From contig CM041092.1 in NCBI GenBank assembly GCA_023079485.1, positions 1,924,127 to 1,988,126 of the forward strand: 64,000 bases of DNA. The letters are read 5' to 3'. The translations under genes were made by a program, and so were the position numbers. Source of the DNA: Archilochus colubris. Its lineage: Eukaryota > Chordata > Aves > Apodiformes > Trochilidae. Shown here piece by piece: positions 35,301 through 46,097 of the stretch (its first letter is position 1; every line of letters starts with the position of its first letter). Below the pieces are notes generated by a model. The model had not been told where the DNA came from, made no database searches, and saw only the letters and a program-made list of their open reading frames with translations.

Positions 35301-36383
35301 TACTTCTGGAAGCTGAGCAAACGAGCTAGCCCTTTGGAAGGCAGGCTGATGTCCCCAAAGGAAAGAAAAATCAACTTGCTGAACACCTCCAAGCTTTTAT
35401 CAGCAAACTCTGCCCTCATTTCTGTTGGGAAACTTCCCAAGTGCTCTCCTGGCAGGGCTTCTGCAGCTCAGTCAATGCATCTTCAAGATGCTGCCTCCTT
35501 CTCAGAAGCCAGATGGTCAGTGGGTCACATTTATCTCCACAGGGCAAAGCAATCTGAACCTCCAAAGGTCTCACTTCTCCCCTTGCTCACCAGTTCCAGG
35601 ACAGAACCCATCTGAGTAGCAGAGGTGGAGCAAGAGGCATTGCCTGCTTGTTCTCCCAACCTGGGAGCATCACTGCTGGGTGACAACAGCCCAGGTTGCT
35701 CCATGCCCCATCCAACCTGGCCTCCAACACCTGCAGCCACAGCTTCTGGGAGCAACCTGGGCCAGAGGCTCAGCACCCTCAGGGAAGAATTTCCTCCTAA
35801 TATCCCATATAAATCTTTCCTCTTCCAGTTTAAAGCCATTCCCCTCCATCCCATCCCCCCAGGCCCTTGTCCAAAGTCCCTCCCCAGCATTCCTGGAGCC
35901 CCTTCAGGGACTCTCCACTCTTCCTGACCACAATCAGTTTCTTTCCAGCACATTTTAGGCAAAGATCTTAAAACCTTCTCCAAGGAGCTGCTCAGGCTAT
36001 TGCCCTTTCCTGACCTGCCCTCTCCTATGAGCAGAACTTACATTCCACCTCTCCCAAGTGGACCACAGCAATTCCCTTTATCCCTCAGCCCCATTTTGGG
36101 AAGCCATGGTCTGGTCTTACACCAGCTTGGATTTTCTGGGGCTGTTTACTTCACCTTTGCTCAGCTCTCAGCTCAACGCCAACGTTTCCGACCACTCACC
36201 CAACCCTCCTCCTCCTCACCCCTTTCCACCCCCTTGGCTTTGCACCCCAGGTGACCATGGCTTACTGGAAGGGTGGAGGTAGACAATGTCCTTCACGGTG
36301 AAGTCCCTGGGCCACCCAGCTGGCAGGCAGGTGGCCAAGAGGGCCAGCAACAGCACCCGGGCTGGCGTGGGCTGCGGGGCCAT
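27770..36383 (-). CDS. LYPD6: LYPD6, Ly6/PLAUR domain protein 6 (4 coding exons)
   Basis: Joined complement exons 36383-36266, 34900-34802, 29800-29670 and 27958-27770 total 537 bases: 178 residues plus stop, against about 171 in human. All introns are GT-AG with matching phases. The order is signal peptide (about residues 1-25), the DFTVKDI-x-YLHPS stem, one LU three-finger domain (Cys49 to Cys127, with 12 cysteines including the CTSCCEG and ICN end), an N-glycosylation sequon at Asn134, and a hydrophobic C-terminal segment (155-168). LYPD6 rather than LYPD6B is chosen because of the [16 protein letters not shown] block. The family is extracellular; LYPD6 is reported to bind LRP6 and enhance Wnt signalling and to modulate nicotinic receptors. 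Oddities are ESV in place of the recalled human NSI (residues 88-90) and a polar tail after the hydrophobic segment. Position and convergence with MMADHC match human synteny. Confidence 0.93.
28021..28550 (+). mobile_element. CR1 LINE 3' fragment with 9-bp target duplication
   Basis: A 530-base CR1 end in LYPD6 intron 3 (antisense to the gene) begins ACTCAGCTCTGGTGAGGCC and ends CCATGATTCT. AAGTCATGT occurs immediately before (28012-28020) and immediately after (28551-28559), as expected of a target-site duplication. The insertion is only 62 bases from the exon 4 acceptor at 27959. Confidence 0.93.
28898..29650 (-). repeat. (GAAAGA)n all-purine tract, LYPD6 intron 3
   Basis: About 750 bases of A and G only on the + strand: AAGAAA-like units on the left, GAGAAA in the middle and GAGGAA at the right. 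On the LYPD6 sense strand it is pure pyrimidine and begins about 20 bases after the exon 3 donor. Very long Lys/Arg/Glu or Ser/Phe/Leu frames are artefacts. Confidence 0.97.
29670..29800 (-). CDS. LYPD6: LYPD6 coding exon 3 (fingers 2-3 of LU domain)
   Basis: The acceptor CTCTCTAG ends at 29801 and the donor GTATGG starts at 29669. It encodes Gly73 (split codon) to Lys116, with Cys77, Cys96, Cys102 and Cys107. The finger-2 loop reads [12 protein letters not shown]. Some 20 bases after its donor the intron becomes a 750-base pure pyrimidine tract on the sense strand, and a (GGA)n array lies about 480 bases before it. Confidence 0.95.
30284..30875 (-). repeat. (TCC)n / (GGA)n array, LYPD6 intron 2
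   Basis: About 590 bases of CCT triplets with regular CCAT interruptions on the + strand. On the LYPD6 sense strand this is (GGA)n with ATGG interruptions, about 480 bases upstream of the exon 3 acceptor. Long poly-Ser/Pro/Leu or Gly/Glu/Arg frames are artefacts. Confidence 0.97.
31439..31644 (-). mobile_element. CR1 LINE 3' fragment, split by a solo LTR
   Basis: It begins CATGGAATCATTCGGGTTGG in reverse orientation and reads to CCCCAAACCTCC, where an LTR interrupts it. The other side resumes at 32295 with CTCCCCTGGCAC, restoring the CR1 sequence if one CTCC is removed. Confidence 0.9.
31645..32294 (+). mobile_element. Solo LTR of an endogenous retrovirus
   Basis: A 650-base element starts TGAAG and ends CTTCA (perfect 5-base inverted ends, TG...CA rule) and is flanked by a direct CTCC repeat (31641-31644, 32295-32298). 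It has a TATAAAT box at 32144-32150 and AATAAA at 32223-32228, about 75 bases apart, defining U3, R and U5 on the + strand. There is no internal viral gene and no second LTR in the window. It is antisense to LYPD6 within intron 2. The 4-base duplication suggests a gammaretrovirus-like (class I) integrase; the family is not identified. Confidence 0.9.
33468..33692 (+). mobile_element. CR1 LINE 3' fragment
   Basis: It contains GGCTGCCCCATCCCTGGCAG, GTTGGATGGGGCTTGGAGCA and a TTTGAGGTCCCTTCC tail. It lies in LYPD6 intron 2, antisense. Confidence 0.9.
34802..34900 (-). CDS. LYPD6: LYPD6 coding exon 2 (start of LU domain)
   Basis: The acceptor CCCTTGCAG ends at 34901 and the donor GTAACA starts at 34801. 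It encodes [14 protein letters not shown] through YCPR and supplies Cys49, Cys52, Cys61 and Cys70 of the three-finger fold. Phases are 1 in and 1 out. Confidence 0.95.
35045..35150 (+). mobile_element. CR1 LINE 3' tail
   Basis: GGTTGGATGGGGCTTGGAGC through CCCATTCCATGATTCTAA. It lies in LYPD6 intron 1 (between coding exons 1 and 2), antisense. Confidence 0.88.
35682..35930 (-). mobile_element. CR1 LINE 3' fragment, tail lost
   Basis: It has the reverse complement of CR1 motifs (CAGGTTGCTCCATGCCCCAT, AAGAATTTCCTCCTAATATC, GGAGCCCCTTCAGGGA). The terminal CATAGAATC repeat is absent. Confidence 0.82.
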
Positions 36384-36430
36384 CGCCGGGCGAGGACGTA
36401 CTCATGCGGGGACCCAGGAAAAACCTCACC
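36266..36430 (-). CDS. LYPD6: LYPD6 coding exon 1 (signal peptide)
   Basis: The acceptor is a long pyrimidine tract ending TTGCCCAG at 36431, and the donor GTAAG is at 36265-36261. The start ATG at 36383-36381 has G at -3 and +4. It encodes 39 codons plus one base: a Leu/Ala-rich signal peptide, then [14 protein letters not shown]. The 47 bases before the ATG are 5' UTR and hold an out-of-frame upstream ATG at 36405-36403 in a weak context (C at -3). Confidence 0.9.
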
Positions 36431-38826
36431 TGGGCAAGAGCAGAGAAAAAAGGTGAGCAGAACAAAGCCTGGAGCAGCCTGGCCACCACCTCCAGACCCC
36501 AGCAACCCAACCTCACCAAAATAACCCCCGGGAGCCACCAAAGCCTGGAGCTCAGGCTGGCCTCGGCCAGGGACAGGCAGCCGGGTGGGTACTTTGGGTC
36601 AGCTCTGGTGACATCCCTGGGACCAGCTGGGAAAAGGGCTCTGAGAAGCTCCTGTTCCAGGTGGAGAGGAGCTGAGGGGTGCTTGGGGTTGTCACCACTT
36701 ACAGTTTGATCAGGCAGTGACTGGTTTGGAAAAACCTGGGTGGGATGTTGATAAAGCTGTTGGTGAGTACGTTGTGATGGGATTGAACCACTGCTTTTAG
36801 GGAATAGTGGAAAACTGCAGAATTAGACCAGGGAGAAGGGACACATGGGGAAGCTGAAGACTCACTGGACACCCCAGACAACCACTGGGTGTCCCACACT
36901 CCAACACAGGCTCACACCCTTCCAAAATGCACTTTTTGGCAAACCCAAGGCTCCACATTCCTTCCCCCATCTCTCAGGAAAGCTGAGGAGCTGCAGGTTG
37001 TCTACACCTTCAACCAGCTGCACTTAATAAAATAAAGCAATGACTGCATTTTCCTCATCTGTGCTCCAAAGAGTCTTATTCCCCCTGTGAAAAATGATGA
37101 GGAGGATTTTTCCCAGGTCCCTGAAGTTTATTGAAGCAGGGCTCTGATTTAAGCAGAACCAAGTATCAGCTCATGAAGCCATCCCCAAACCCAGCAGCTT
37201 TCAGGAGCATCCTTCTCCCAGTGAGGAGCCCTCCAGGAAGAGGCAGAACTAATGCACAGCTAAATGCACACCTTATATGATTACAATTCCTCCAAAATGA
37301 TGAAAACGTGCCTCAAAAACCCAGGAAAGGCCCAAGAGGATGCAGCTTCTGACCAGGCAGGAGCTGGTGGGTTTATTTGCCTGCTGGTGTCCATCCAGCC
37401 CACATAGTGTTGAGGTTATGGTTTGATTTCCATCCAGACTGACCAAGAGATCTGCCATCCCCAGATACTTCCTAAGCAAGAACAAATATTTGTATTTTTT
37501 CTTTTTTTTTTTTTTTCAGGGGTGGGGAAGTAACCTTCCACCTCTGCCCAAAAAGGTTTGGCATGATGGCCATCTGTCCTTGGCTCTTCTCTGAAAAGAG
37601 CCCTTTTATTAAAACACCAGGAATTCCATAAAACTGGTGAGGGAAACAGATAACACTCCCCGGGTTTCATTAAACTCTGTTGTTGTAACCTTACAAAGGA
37701 GGAAATGCCCATTTATTTCCAGTGGGTTTGCTCCAGAGACACAGATCAGGCCTGGGGAAGTCACATACTGAAAGGAAAAAAAAAAACAAAACCTCTCCCA
37801 GCCACCCAAGAGATGAAAATGGGACCAGCAGCTCCCTGGGAGGATGAGCCCCTGGAGCCCTGTTTGCAGTTCACATTTTCTGCCACAATCACCCAAAATG
37901 ATGTTTTTTCCCAAGGATGCCTTCTCTTCATGGAACCTATAAGCCCTAAGAAGCTTCAGCAAGGGCATGAAGCCTTTTTCTTTTCCTCTCAAACCCTTTT
38001 AAAAGTCATCCACCTCTTTCAGCCCAAACCTTGTACAAAAGTCTTGTTTCAAGGGCTGAGAGCTGCCACCTCAGCTTCCCCAGCTGCTGAGCTTCTTCTG
38101 TGGAGTCTGGGCAAGAATTTATTTTTTTTTTTTCTGCTGGGAGATGTAAGATCCACCATCCTATTGGAAAAATGCTCCAAGGTGGGGCTGGGGATTTGGG
38201 GGAACTTCTCCCCTGGAATTCAGCTCATCCGCTTCGGCAAGGACCTGGGCACTGACACAGAAATCCCCCTTAACTCCATCTCCCCCAGCACCTTCCAGCT
38301 GGAAAGGCATCCCCAGCCCCAGGATTCCTTCTCCCTGCCCTTTGCCCTGACACAGTGCTAAGGGAGGTACCCAGGGGATGTCCCAGGCAGCAGCCCCATT
38401 CCCAGTTTGTCAGCTCGCATTAGGGCGCTGGCATCTCCTCCTCCTTGTCACCAGCACTGGGGACAATGGGAAGGTCCCTGTCCTCCCAGCAGAGGCACTT
38501 CCGAATGCCAGCCCTCTGATTCTGCAGGAGAGGGGCTGTCAGAGGTGACAGTTATTTGGGAGGACGGATTCATCCCTCTGGGAAGCTCAGCAGATACCCA
38601 TTAGCTGGGCTTGGTGCCAGCTGCCAGGTCACAGCAAAATGTTGCAGCACTTCAGGTGGAAAAAAATATGTCAGGCAGCAGATCTCCTCATTCAAAACTC
38701 AGACAGAGTTTGGCAGGAAGGAATTCCTGTTCTGACAGCTTTTTTCTGTGGTTTTTCTCCTCCTCCTGTGACTACAGCAGCAGGCATGGTGCTCAGTGCC
38801 TCCCCAGCTCCCTGCTGCAGGAGGTG

Positions 38827-39335
38827 AATCATAGAATCATAGAATCATAGAATCATAGAATCATAGAATCATAGAATCATAGAACTGGCTGGGTTGGAAG
38901 GGACCTCAGAGCTCATCAAGTCCAACCCTTGATCCACTCCCCCTGTGGTTCCCAGCCCATGGCACTCAGTGCCACATCCAGGCTCTTTGGAAAGATCTCC
39001 AGACACGGAGAATCCACTACTTCCCTGGGCAGCCCATTCCAATGCCTGATCACCCTCTCCAGAAAGAAATTCTTTCTCATCTCCAACCTAAACCTCCCCT
39101 GGCACAACTTGAGACCCTGCCCTCTTGTCTTGCTGAGAGTTGCCTGGGAAAAGAGCCCAACCCCCCCCTGGCTCCAACCTCCTTTCAGGGAGTTGGAGAG
39201 AGTGATGAGGTCTCCCCTGAGCCTCCTCTTCTCCAGCCTCAACACCCCCAGCTCCCTCAGCCTCTCCTCATAGGGTCTGTGCTTGAGTCCCTTCACCAGC
39301 CTGGTTGCCCCCCTTGCCCTGCTCTTGTGCAGAGG
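38827..39335 (-). mobile_element. CR1 LINE 3' fragment with expanded terminal repeat
   Basis: Seven exact AATCATAG units (38827-38882) precede ACTGGCTGGGTTGGAAGGGA and a CR1 end very similar to the copies at 2278, 8716 and 28021, in reverse orientation. Beyond 39270 it continues with the more 5' CCTTCACCAGCCTGGTTGCC part. Confidence 0.92.
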
Positions 39336-39344
39336 TGGCAGGAG

Positions 39345-39470
39345 TCCCATCCCTGGAGACACCCAAGGGTTGTGATGGGCTTGTGAAAGCTGTCCCTGCA
39401 GGGGGTTTGGATGAGGTGACCCCTAAAGGCCTTTTCCAACAGAAACCATCCTGTGATTCCATGATTCCAC
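39345..39470 (+). mobile_element. CR1 LINE 3' tail
   Basis: CCATCCCTGGAGACACCCAAG, GATGAGGTGACCCCTAAAGG and a CTGTGATTCCATGATTCC end. Diverged, and it faces the - copy beside it. Confidence 0.8.
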
Positions 39471-41744
39471 CCAGGTGGAGGTTTCCCAGCTGACATTCCA
39501 GCTCCACCTCCCTCCTCCATCTTCTCCTCACTCTCTGCCACATCCCCATTTTCATAGCCCACCACCTCCCTCTTGAAGATGTTTCCTCTTTCTCTTCACT
39601 TGGAAGAATTTCCACCTCAGAATGCCCTCAATCAACATTTCCTGCAGAGAAATAAAACAGCAGAAGCAACCAGAAGCTCCATCCCAGCAAGCAGGAGCCA
39701 TCCCAGCCCTAAGTACCAGGCAGGACATGCCAGAGCTGTGCAAAACTCCAGAAACCACAGCACACATTGTTTGCTTCTGCCAGTTCCACCACCCAGGGTC
39801 AGCTGGGCCATCCTGCTGCTGTTTTGTGATAATTACTCATCAGGGATTAAAGAAATCAAAGGAGCTGGGAGATGCTGGAAGATCTTTTCCTCCCTGCAAC
39901 CAGCACCGGGTCCTCCTGATGTGATGCACATCACCAGGGATCAGCAAATTAATTCACTCTTCTCCAATGCTTCCTCCTGCTTTTCTTCCACTCCTCCTGA
40001 GGCTGCCACTGCACCTATAATCTGCGTTCATTCCCACAGCTCCAAATGCTAAAACCCAATTGTTTTGTGTCACATCAGCACCAGCCACTGACAGATCCAA
40101 ACCTAAGGGGAAGTTTTCCCACCTCTGCAGCATCCCAGAGATTATTTACACCTTTCCCAGCCCTAACTGCAATTTCCCTGCCTCCATCCCTATCCTGCTG
40201 AACTTTTAAGTTGGTTTTTTTTGCCTATTCTGTTTCTTTCCTGCCTTTCACTTCCTTCCAAAGACACCAGAAATGTTGTGAACAAAAGTCCTTTGAATCA
40301 CCTCCAAATCCAGCTCCATTCCATTTGCCAGGTAGAGAACAAAGAGAAAAAGAGAGACCAGAGAATTTTCTTTGCAGTTTGGCTCTGGGAATGGTTAAAT
40401 ACCTAAATCACTGTTACCCTCCTGATTTTATATGTATTTTTATAGCTGTTTTTAATGTATATTTCACATATGCTTATATATTTATGTATGAATTCCATAT
40501 ATAAATATTTAAGTATATTTATATATTTTAGATAGATTTTTATATATTTACACATATTTTTCTATATGATGATAGTGAAGCACATGGAACTTCTATCTAA
40601 GGAGCCTCCAGGAGCTCCAGCAAAGGGGCACAGACTCTGCCCCTCCTCGTTTACATCCAACACAAGTAATCAAACAATCAAATGCAATTAGTGCCCAAAT
40701 TACTCCCAGAAATGGGGAGGATCTAATCGCCTTGCTGCTAATTACAAAGCCTAGAGGTCATTGAGCTAAAAGCCTGGGAAGGGAAGGAAGGAATAGGGGG
40801 TACAATATGTTCCCTCTCAGGCTGCCCTCCCTGGGATGCAATTCCATCTGCAGCAAGATGCCAGGGGCAGATTGTTTTAAGTTCCCCACATTGCTTTGGT
40901 TTTCAGCCTGTGTTATGTTTAATTTCAGCCCCATTAGGGAAAGCTTTGCTTTCCTCAGCTCCTGGACCAAGCCCTCACCTTTTAGTGAGTTGTAATAAAA
41001 TGTAATTTCTGTTCACACACCCCCAGGGGAGAGTTTGGCTTCAGATAAACACAGGGGATGAATGAAACAGAGATGTTTCACATGGGTGTTTCAGGTACTG
41101 AGCATATGGGATAAATGACAGGGAAAAGAAAAAAAAAAAAGCTTAAAAATTGGGCAGGCCATGATGCTCATGAGAAAATACAACTTATGCCCATTAATTG
41201 TCAAACTGAGAAGGAGAGAGATTCCAAATTGGATGTAATTAATCCCCATGTCAGCCCAGCATACAGAACACACAGTCCTGCAGGAACACCACTGATTTTT
41301 TTTATAAAACTACCCATAATATTCAAGGCTGTGACTATGAGCACTTCTGAAGCAGCAGGAAGATGGAGAGGGGTGACCTGAGAAACCCCTTCCAGACCCT
41401 TCCCCAGGTGTCTGTGCAGAGGAGGCAGCAGGGCAGTGAACCCCAAACCCAGCAGGATGGGGAAGATGAGGATCCAGTCCAGTTTGGGGTGTTTGGAGGC
41501 TGGTGCTTACCCCTCCTGTGTCCCATGGCCTGACCTCAATGCATGGGGACACCCCAGACAGCAGACAGGGGATAAGGAAACCATGTGTGAGCAGAGAAAT
41601 CCTGGGATTTTCCTGCTAATGAGTAGCAAAAAAAAAAAAAAAAGAAACCAAAGAAACCCCACGACCCAAACCCAGTCACTGAATTCCAGCAGCTGAGCCT
41701 TTCTGCAAAGGGGAAATAAAAATTATTTCCTAATTAAACACCTG

Positions 41745-41830
41745 TAGATGTGGTGCTGAGGGACGTGGGTTAATGGTTGGACTTGATGGTCTTAAAAGGG
41801 CTTTTCCAACCCAAAGAATCCTCTGATGTG
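41745..41830 (+). mobile_element. CR1 LINE 3' tail
   Basis: GTGGTGCTGAGGGACGTGGG and TTGGACTTGATGGTCTTAAA, then CTTTTCCAACCCAAAG: an old CR1 3' end. Confidence 0.75.
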
Positions 41831-44800
41831 TGTCCACTGGGGCAGCTGAAAGGGCTCTTCTTCCCAAGGCACAGATGCCATTGGGGGTGAGCACGTGTTG
41901 CATGTGGCTCCTTTTGTGGTCCTCATGAAAATCTCATGGGAAAAAAAAAAAATAAATGAGAAAAACATCACAGGGTGCTGGTGCTCCCTAAGGGAAGAGT
42001 AAAACCAGGTCCTGAGTAAGTTAAGCTGAGAATGTTAACTTTGGGTGAGGCTCAGTATGGCAACAGCACTTGGGATGATGTTGGAATAGCTTTCCTATTA
42101 CATTTAACCCAACAAGCAAGAGCATCCCAGTTAAAAGATGGGGAAGCAGCAACAACACAAGCCTGCAGTGATGGAAAAGAGAAGAAAAAGAGAAGAAAAT
42201 TGCAGCAGTTTACCAACTAAAACTGTACCCAGAGAAGTGAAATCAAACAAAGCAGGAGAACACATCCCAGGCTTAGGGAGAGATGGCTGGGATGTGACCT
42301 AACCTGCAACTGAGGCATGGAAATCTTCAAGAAAATAAAAGAATGAGATGATGCCACTGCTCTGTTAAAGTTACTTTTTTATTAACTAGGAAACTGGGGC
42401 TACCTACAGAGCAGGAGGATCACCAGTGTCAAGTCAGTGTTTTTAAAGGATCAAAGGAACAGCTGCTGAGGGGGAGGCAGGGAAGGGTTTGTTTGTGCTC
42501 TAATAACAAATATTTCACCTTGTTTAAAAAAAAAATAAATAAATCACAAGAGAGGAGAGTTGGTTGGGGTTTGTGGAAAACAGGTCTCCAAAGAAACCCA
42601 TGGTTCTCAAAGGGACAGGATTCCAGCTCTGGCTGTGAAAGGAGACTGTTACACAGAATAATAGGGGAGAGACCAAAGCACCGAACCCTTCTGATTACAA
42701 AAATGAGTCCTCCCCAATTAACCAAGCATGCTCAGGCTAAATTAAAAAGGGGAAAAAAAAACCCAATACAACAGCTTAGTGACACCTTAAACATCTAATT
42801 GGCAAAAAGGGGACCTTAAAATGAAGAAAAAAAATTTTTTTTTTCCTTTCCACTTTCCTACAAGGCCAGACCAAAAAAACATCCACAAGAAGAAACTTCA
42901 GGGACGAAACACAAGAGGAGACGTTAAAAGGGAGAGAGAGCAGGAACTCTCATCCCTCCTGCAACAAACTGTGCTTTAATAAACCCATACATCAATCTGC
43001 ACCATTGTGTCCTGGCTTTGCTGCTGCCTTCCCCCCTGGCTCTCCTGCAGGATTTGTGACAGTTCCTCTGGGACATCACCCCACACATTTGCCATGCTAG
43101 ATTAGGCACCGAGTCACCGCCTGCTCGGCATCCACCCAAAGCCAAGCTTTGTGAAGTTCAGAGATCAGCCCCGAAAACACCAGATTGGGGAAATGAGGTT
43201 TTATTAGGATGGACTCATTCAAAACTTGAACTTTTTCCTCCCCCCAGCCCCTCCTTGGCAGGAGTAAAGCTTTGTCACCCAAATCAGAGCCAGCGGGATG
43301 GGGGCCACCACGCCACGGGCGAGATGTTAATGAACTCCTTTTGCTTTGCCCATCCCAAACTTTGTGCCAGGTTTGTGCCCCAAACAATTTGACCAGATTT
43401 CTGCAGTAGTTAATGAACACCAGCTATTGTTCCAGCCCTGGAGATCAGGCTGCAGAAAGGGCTCTGCTCCCCTGGCAGCTCACCCCCCCCTCCCAGTTCA
43501 TGCCACTTTTTATTTCCTGACCTCCCCAGGAAATTCCCCTTGGCACCAAAACCACCAGGAAGCCCCAAAGGGAGGGCCAGGCAGCTTTGGGGACAACACA
43601 ACTGCTTTTTAGCTCGGTTCCAAAGAGCAGAGCCCAAAGTCACTGCAGGGAAACCATGGGGAATGGGCTGACTCTGCCCAGGGAGAGGCACCCGGCACCT
43701 ACAGGAAGTTTAATGACCAAGGAAAACCACTCCCCTGCAGATAAATATCTGATTTTTCTCCTCAGAGAAGCAAATAGCTCCTGGTTGTGTGTGTCTGCAA
43801 CTAGCTGAGTCCAGAGGTGGCTTCCAAAACCTGGCTTTTCACCCAAATAAACCATTGCACTGTTTTATTCCTTCTTTTGCTACCTTTTTTCTCCCCAAGG
43901 ACTGCTTGGTAGGAAAACTCCCTTTGAGGAAATTTCCATAATTAGTTAGACTAAACCAGCAAATTGAACCTGATTTCATATTTTATACCATGCAACACTG
44001 AAATTTAAACATTTTCCCCCTTAAGCTTTACTCAGAATTATTCCAGTGCCACCTTTTAAGCCATATTTTAAGCCTTAGAAAAGCTGCACCCCAAGAATGC
44101 AAAATAAACCCAATTTAAACCTGACCAATTTGAGTTCTTTCTGCTGTCTGGTTCATCCATGGAGCAAACAAACACCACCATCATTAATTCATCCAGATTT
44201 TCTGTCCCTTTTCCAGAAAAACAAAACCCAGCATGACCCCAAACAAACAACCCCTTCCTCTGCTTTACATGATTTTCAAGCCTTATTAGAATTCAACAGC
44301 CAATTAATTGCTTGGCACTTGTCCTCTCAGAAGAAAAAAACCCCAAAAAACTAAGCCATTAAATTCCTTTAGTTTCCTAACTCCTCAGTGGAAAAAAAAA
44401 TATATTAAAAAGCCAATTAAAAGAAAATGATCATCTCCACCATGATGGGATGCTACCAAACACCATCCTCACTTCAGCCACTGCTCCTCTCACTATTTCC
44501 AGCTTCCAGCATCCCACCCATGGCTGTACCAGGGATGGAGAGCAGCAGGATGGTTTTGCCTTCTTGCAGAAAGCCCTGCACCCTTTTCTTGGACAAAAAA
44601 CCCCCCCAACCCCTCATTACTGCCATTGCAATTTACAGATGGACTTAAAAAGTTAATTAAGGGCAGGCAAAAAAAAAAACAACCCAGGACTAAAGCCCAG
44701 ACATATTCCTTCCCTCTTGAATCACCTCCTTTCTGCCTTTTGTTTTTCATTTGGTTTCCAGACAAGTCCTGGACCTTCCCTGAGATCCTCAGAGCTGATC

Positions 44801-45892
44801 ACTCCCAACCCTTCCTCTATTTCAGGACAAATCCCAAATCCCATCGGGCAGGAGACCTCAGGAAGAGCTGTAAAGAGTCATGCAGCTTTCCCAGCAAAAC
44901 CACTCTTGTGCTGTGACTCCCTGCAGCAGGAAAACATTCCCAGGATCCCTGTATTTACATTTATTCCCTGAGATAAACCCCCCGGCACAAACCTGGCTCC
45001 CATCCTCCTGGAGTCCTGACAAAACCAGACTTGTTTCCTTGTAAGCAATGTCAGAAAAGGATGTGAGGTTTGTTTGGGTTTTTTTTTTGCTGTGTTTTTT
45101 TTGTTTTTTTTTTTTTAATTTTGCTGTCCTTTTGTTTTGTTGTTAGGTTTTCTTCATTATTATTTTGTGATTTTTTTTTTCTTCCCCAACTCTTAGTTTT
45201 AAACCAGCAGAAATAATTATCTGGGTTACAGAAAAACAACAGCACCAAAAATCAACCTCCATGAGACTCTGAGGTCTCTCTCTGGCTGACATTTGCTGGA
45301 AATAACATTATATTCATACATTCCTTTTGGCTGGGGGCAGAAATAATGCATTCATAAAGAAAGCTACCTAAAGAATGGCCAAGAAGAAGAGGGGGCAGGA
45401 AGAGCACTGGAGACCCTGGGTCTGTGGGCAAGATCCTGAGAGTTGTGGGGCCAACACCCACTGCACATCATAACAGGGAAACCCTGGCTCTGGTAATAAA
45501 GCCAGAATTAAAAATATATTAAAAATTAAGAGAGTGAAGCACATTAGATCATGAACCTGGGAACCAGGACATCAGGGTGGATGAGGAGGAAAGGAGCAGG
45601 AGCTGGGGTGTGAAGAGATTGGGTTGTCCAGGATGGAAGGAAAACCTCATCCACTGAATACTTTTATCACATCCCTTTAGACATCACCCCAGAAGGAAAT
45701 GAGGCCCAAGCAGAAGGGGAGGGATCTGTTTTCCTGCCTCCATGTCCCAGCTCACAGAGCTGACTTGACCTGGAGGATGCAGCACCACAGATCATCCTGA
45801 GCTGGGGACACTGGGTCACAGGGTGCTGCTTGGTAACTTTACCCACTGCTGCTACACAAATTACACATCTTGGGTTTTAATTGTTGTGGTGA

Positions 45893-46097
45893 AAACCAGG
45901 TTGGATGGGGCTTGGAGTCATCTGTTTAGTGGGAGCCATCCCTGCCCATGTCAGGGGGGTGGGATGGGATGGGATGGGATGGGATGGGATGGGATGGGAT
46001 GGGATGGGATGGGATGGGATGGGATGGGATGGGATGGGATGGGATGGGATGGGATGGTCTGTCCCAACCCAAAGCAGACTGTGATTCTATGATTACT
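45893..46097 (+). mobile_element. CR1 LINE 3' tail with internal (GGGAT)n expansion
   Basis: GGTTGGATGGGGCTTGGAGT and the CATGTCAGGGGGGTGGGATG junction, then 19 GGGAT units, then CCCAACCCAAAGCAGACTGTGATTCTATG split around the repeat. The pentamer grew inside the CR1 tail. Confidence 0.85.
45961..46055 (+). repeat. (GGGAT)19 microsatellite
   Basis: Nineteen uninterrupted pentamers. The spurious frame reads Gly-Met-Gly-Trp-Asp repeats. Confidence 0.97.

Larger units (their letters stand above)
36431..45892 (-). other. Probable LYPD6 5' intron or upstream DNA, left part
   Basis: Apart from CR1 pieces at 38827-39470 and 41745-41830 there is only unique-looking sequence, with an AT-rich patch of TATATTTA repeats at 40430-40570. 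No coding exon was recognised. Confidence 0.5.

Noticed and set aside
45823..46092. An 89-codon frame with Gly-Met-Gly-Trp-Asp repeats
   Set aside because: The (GGGAT)n microsatellite inside a CR1 tail.
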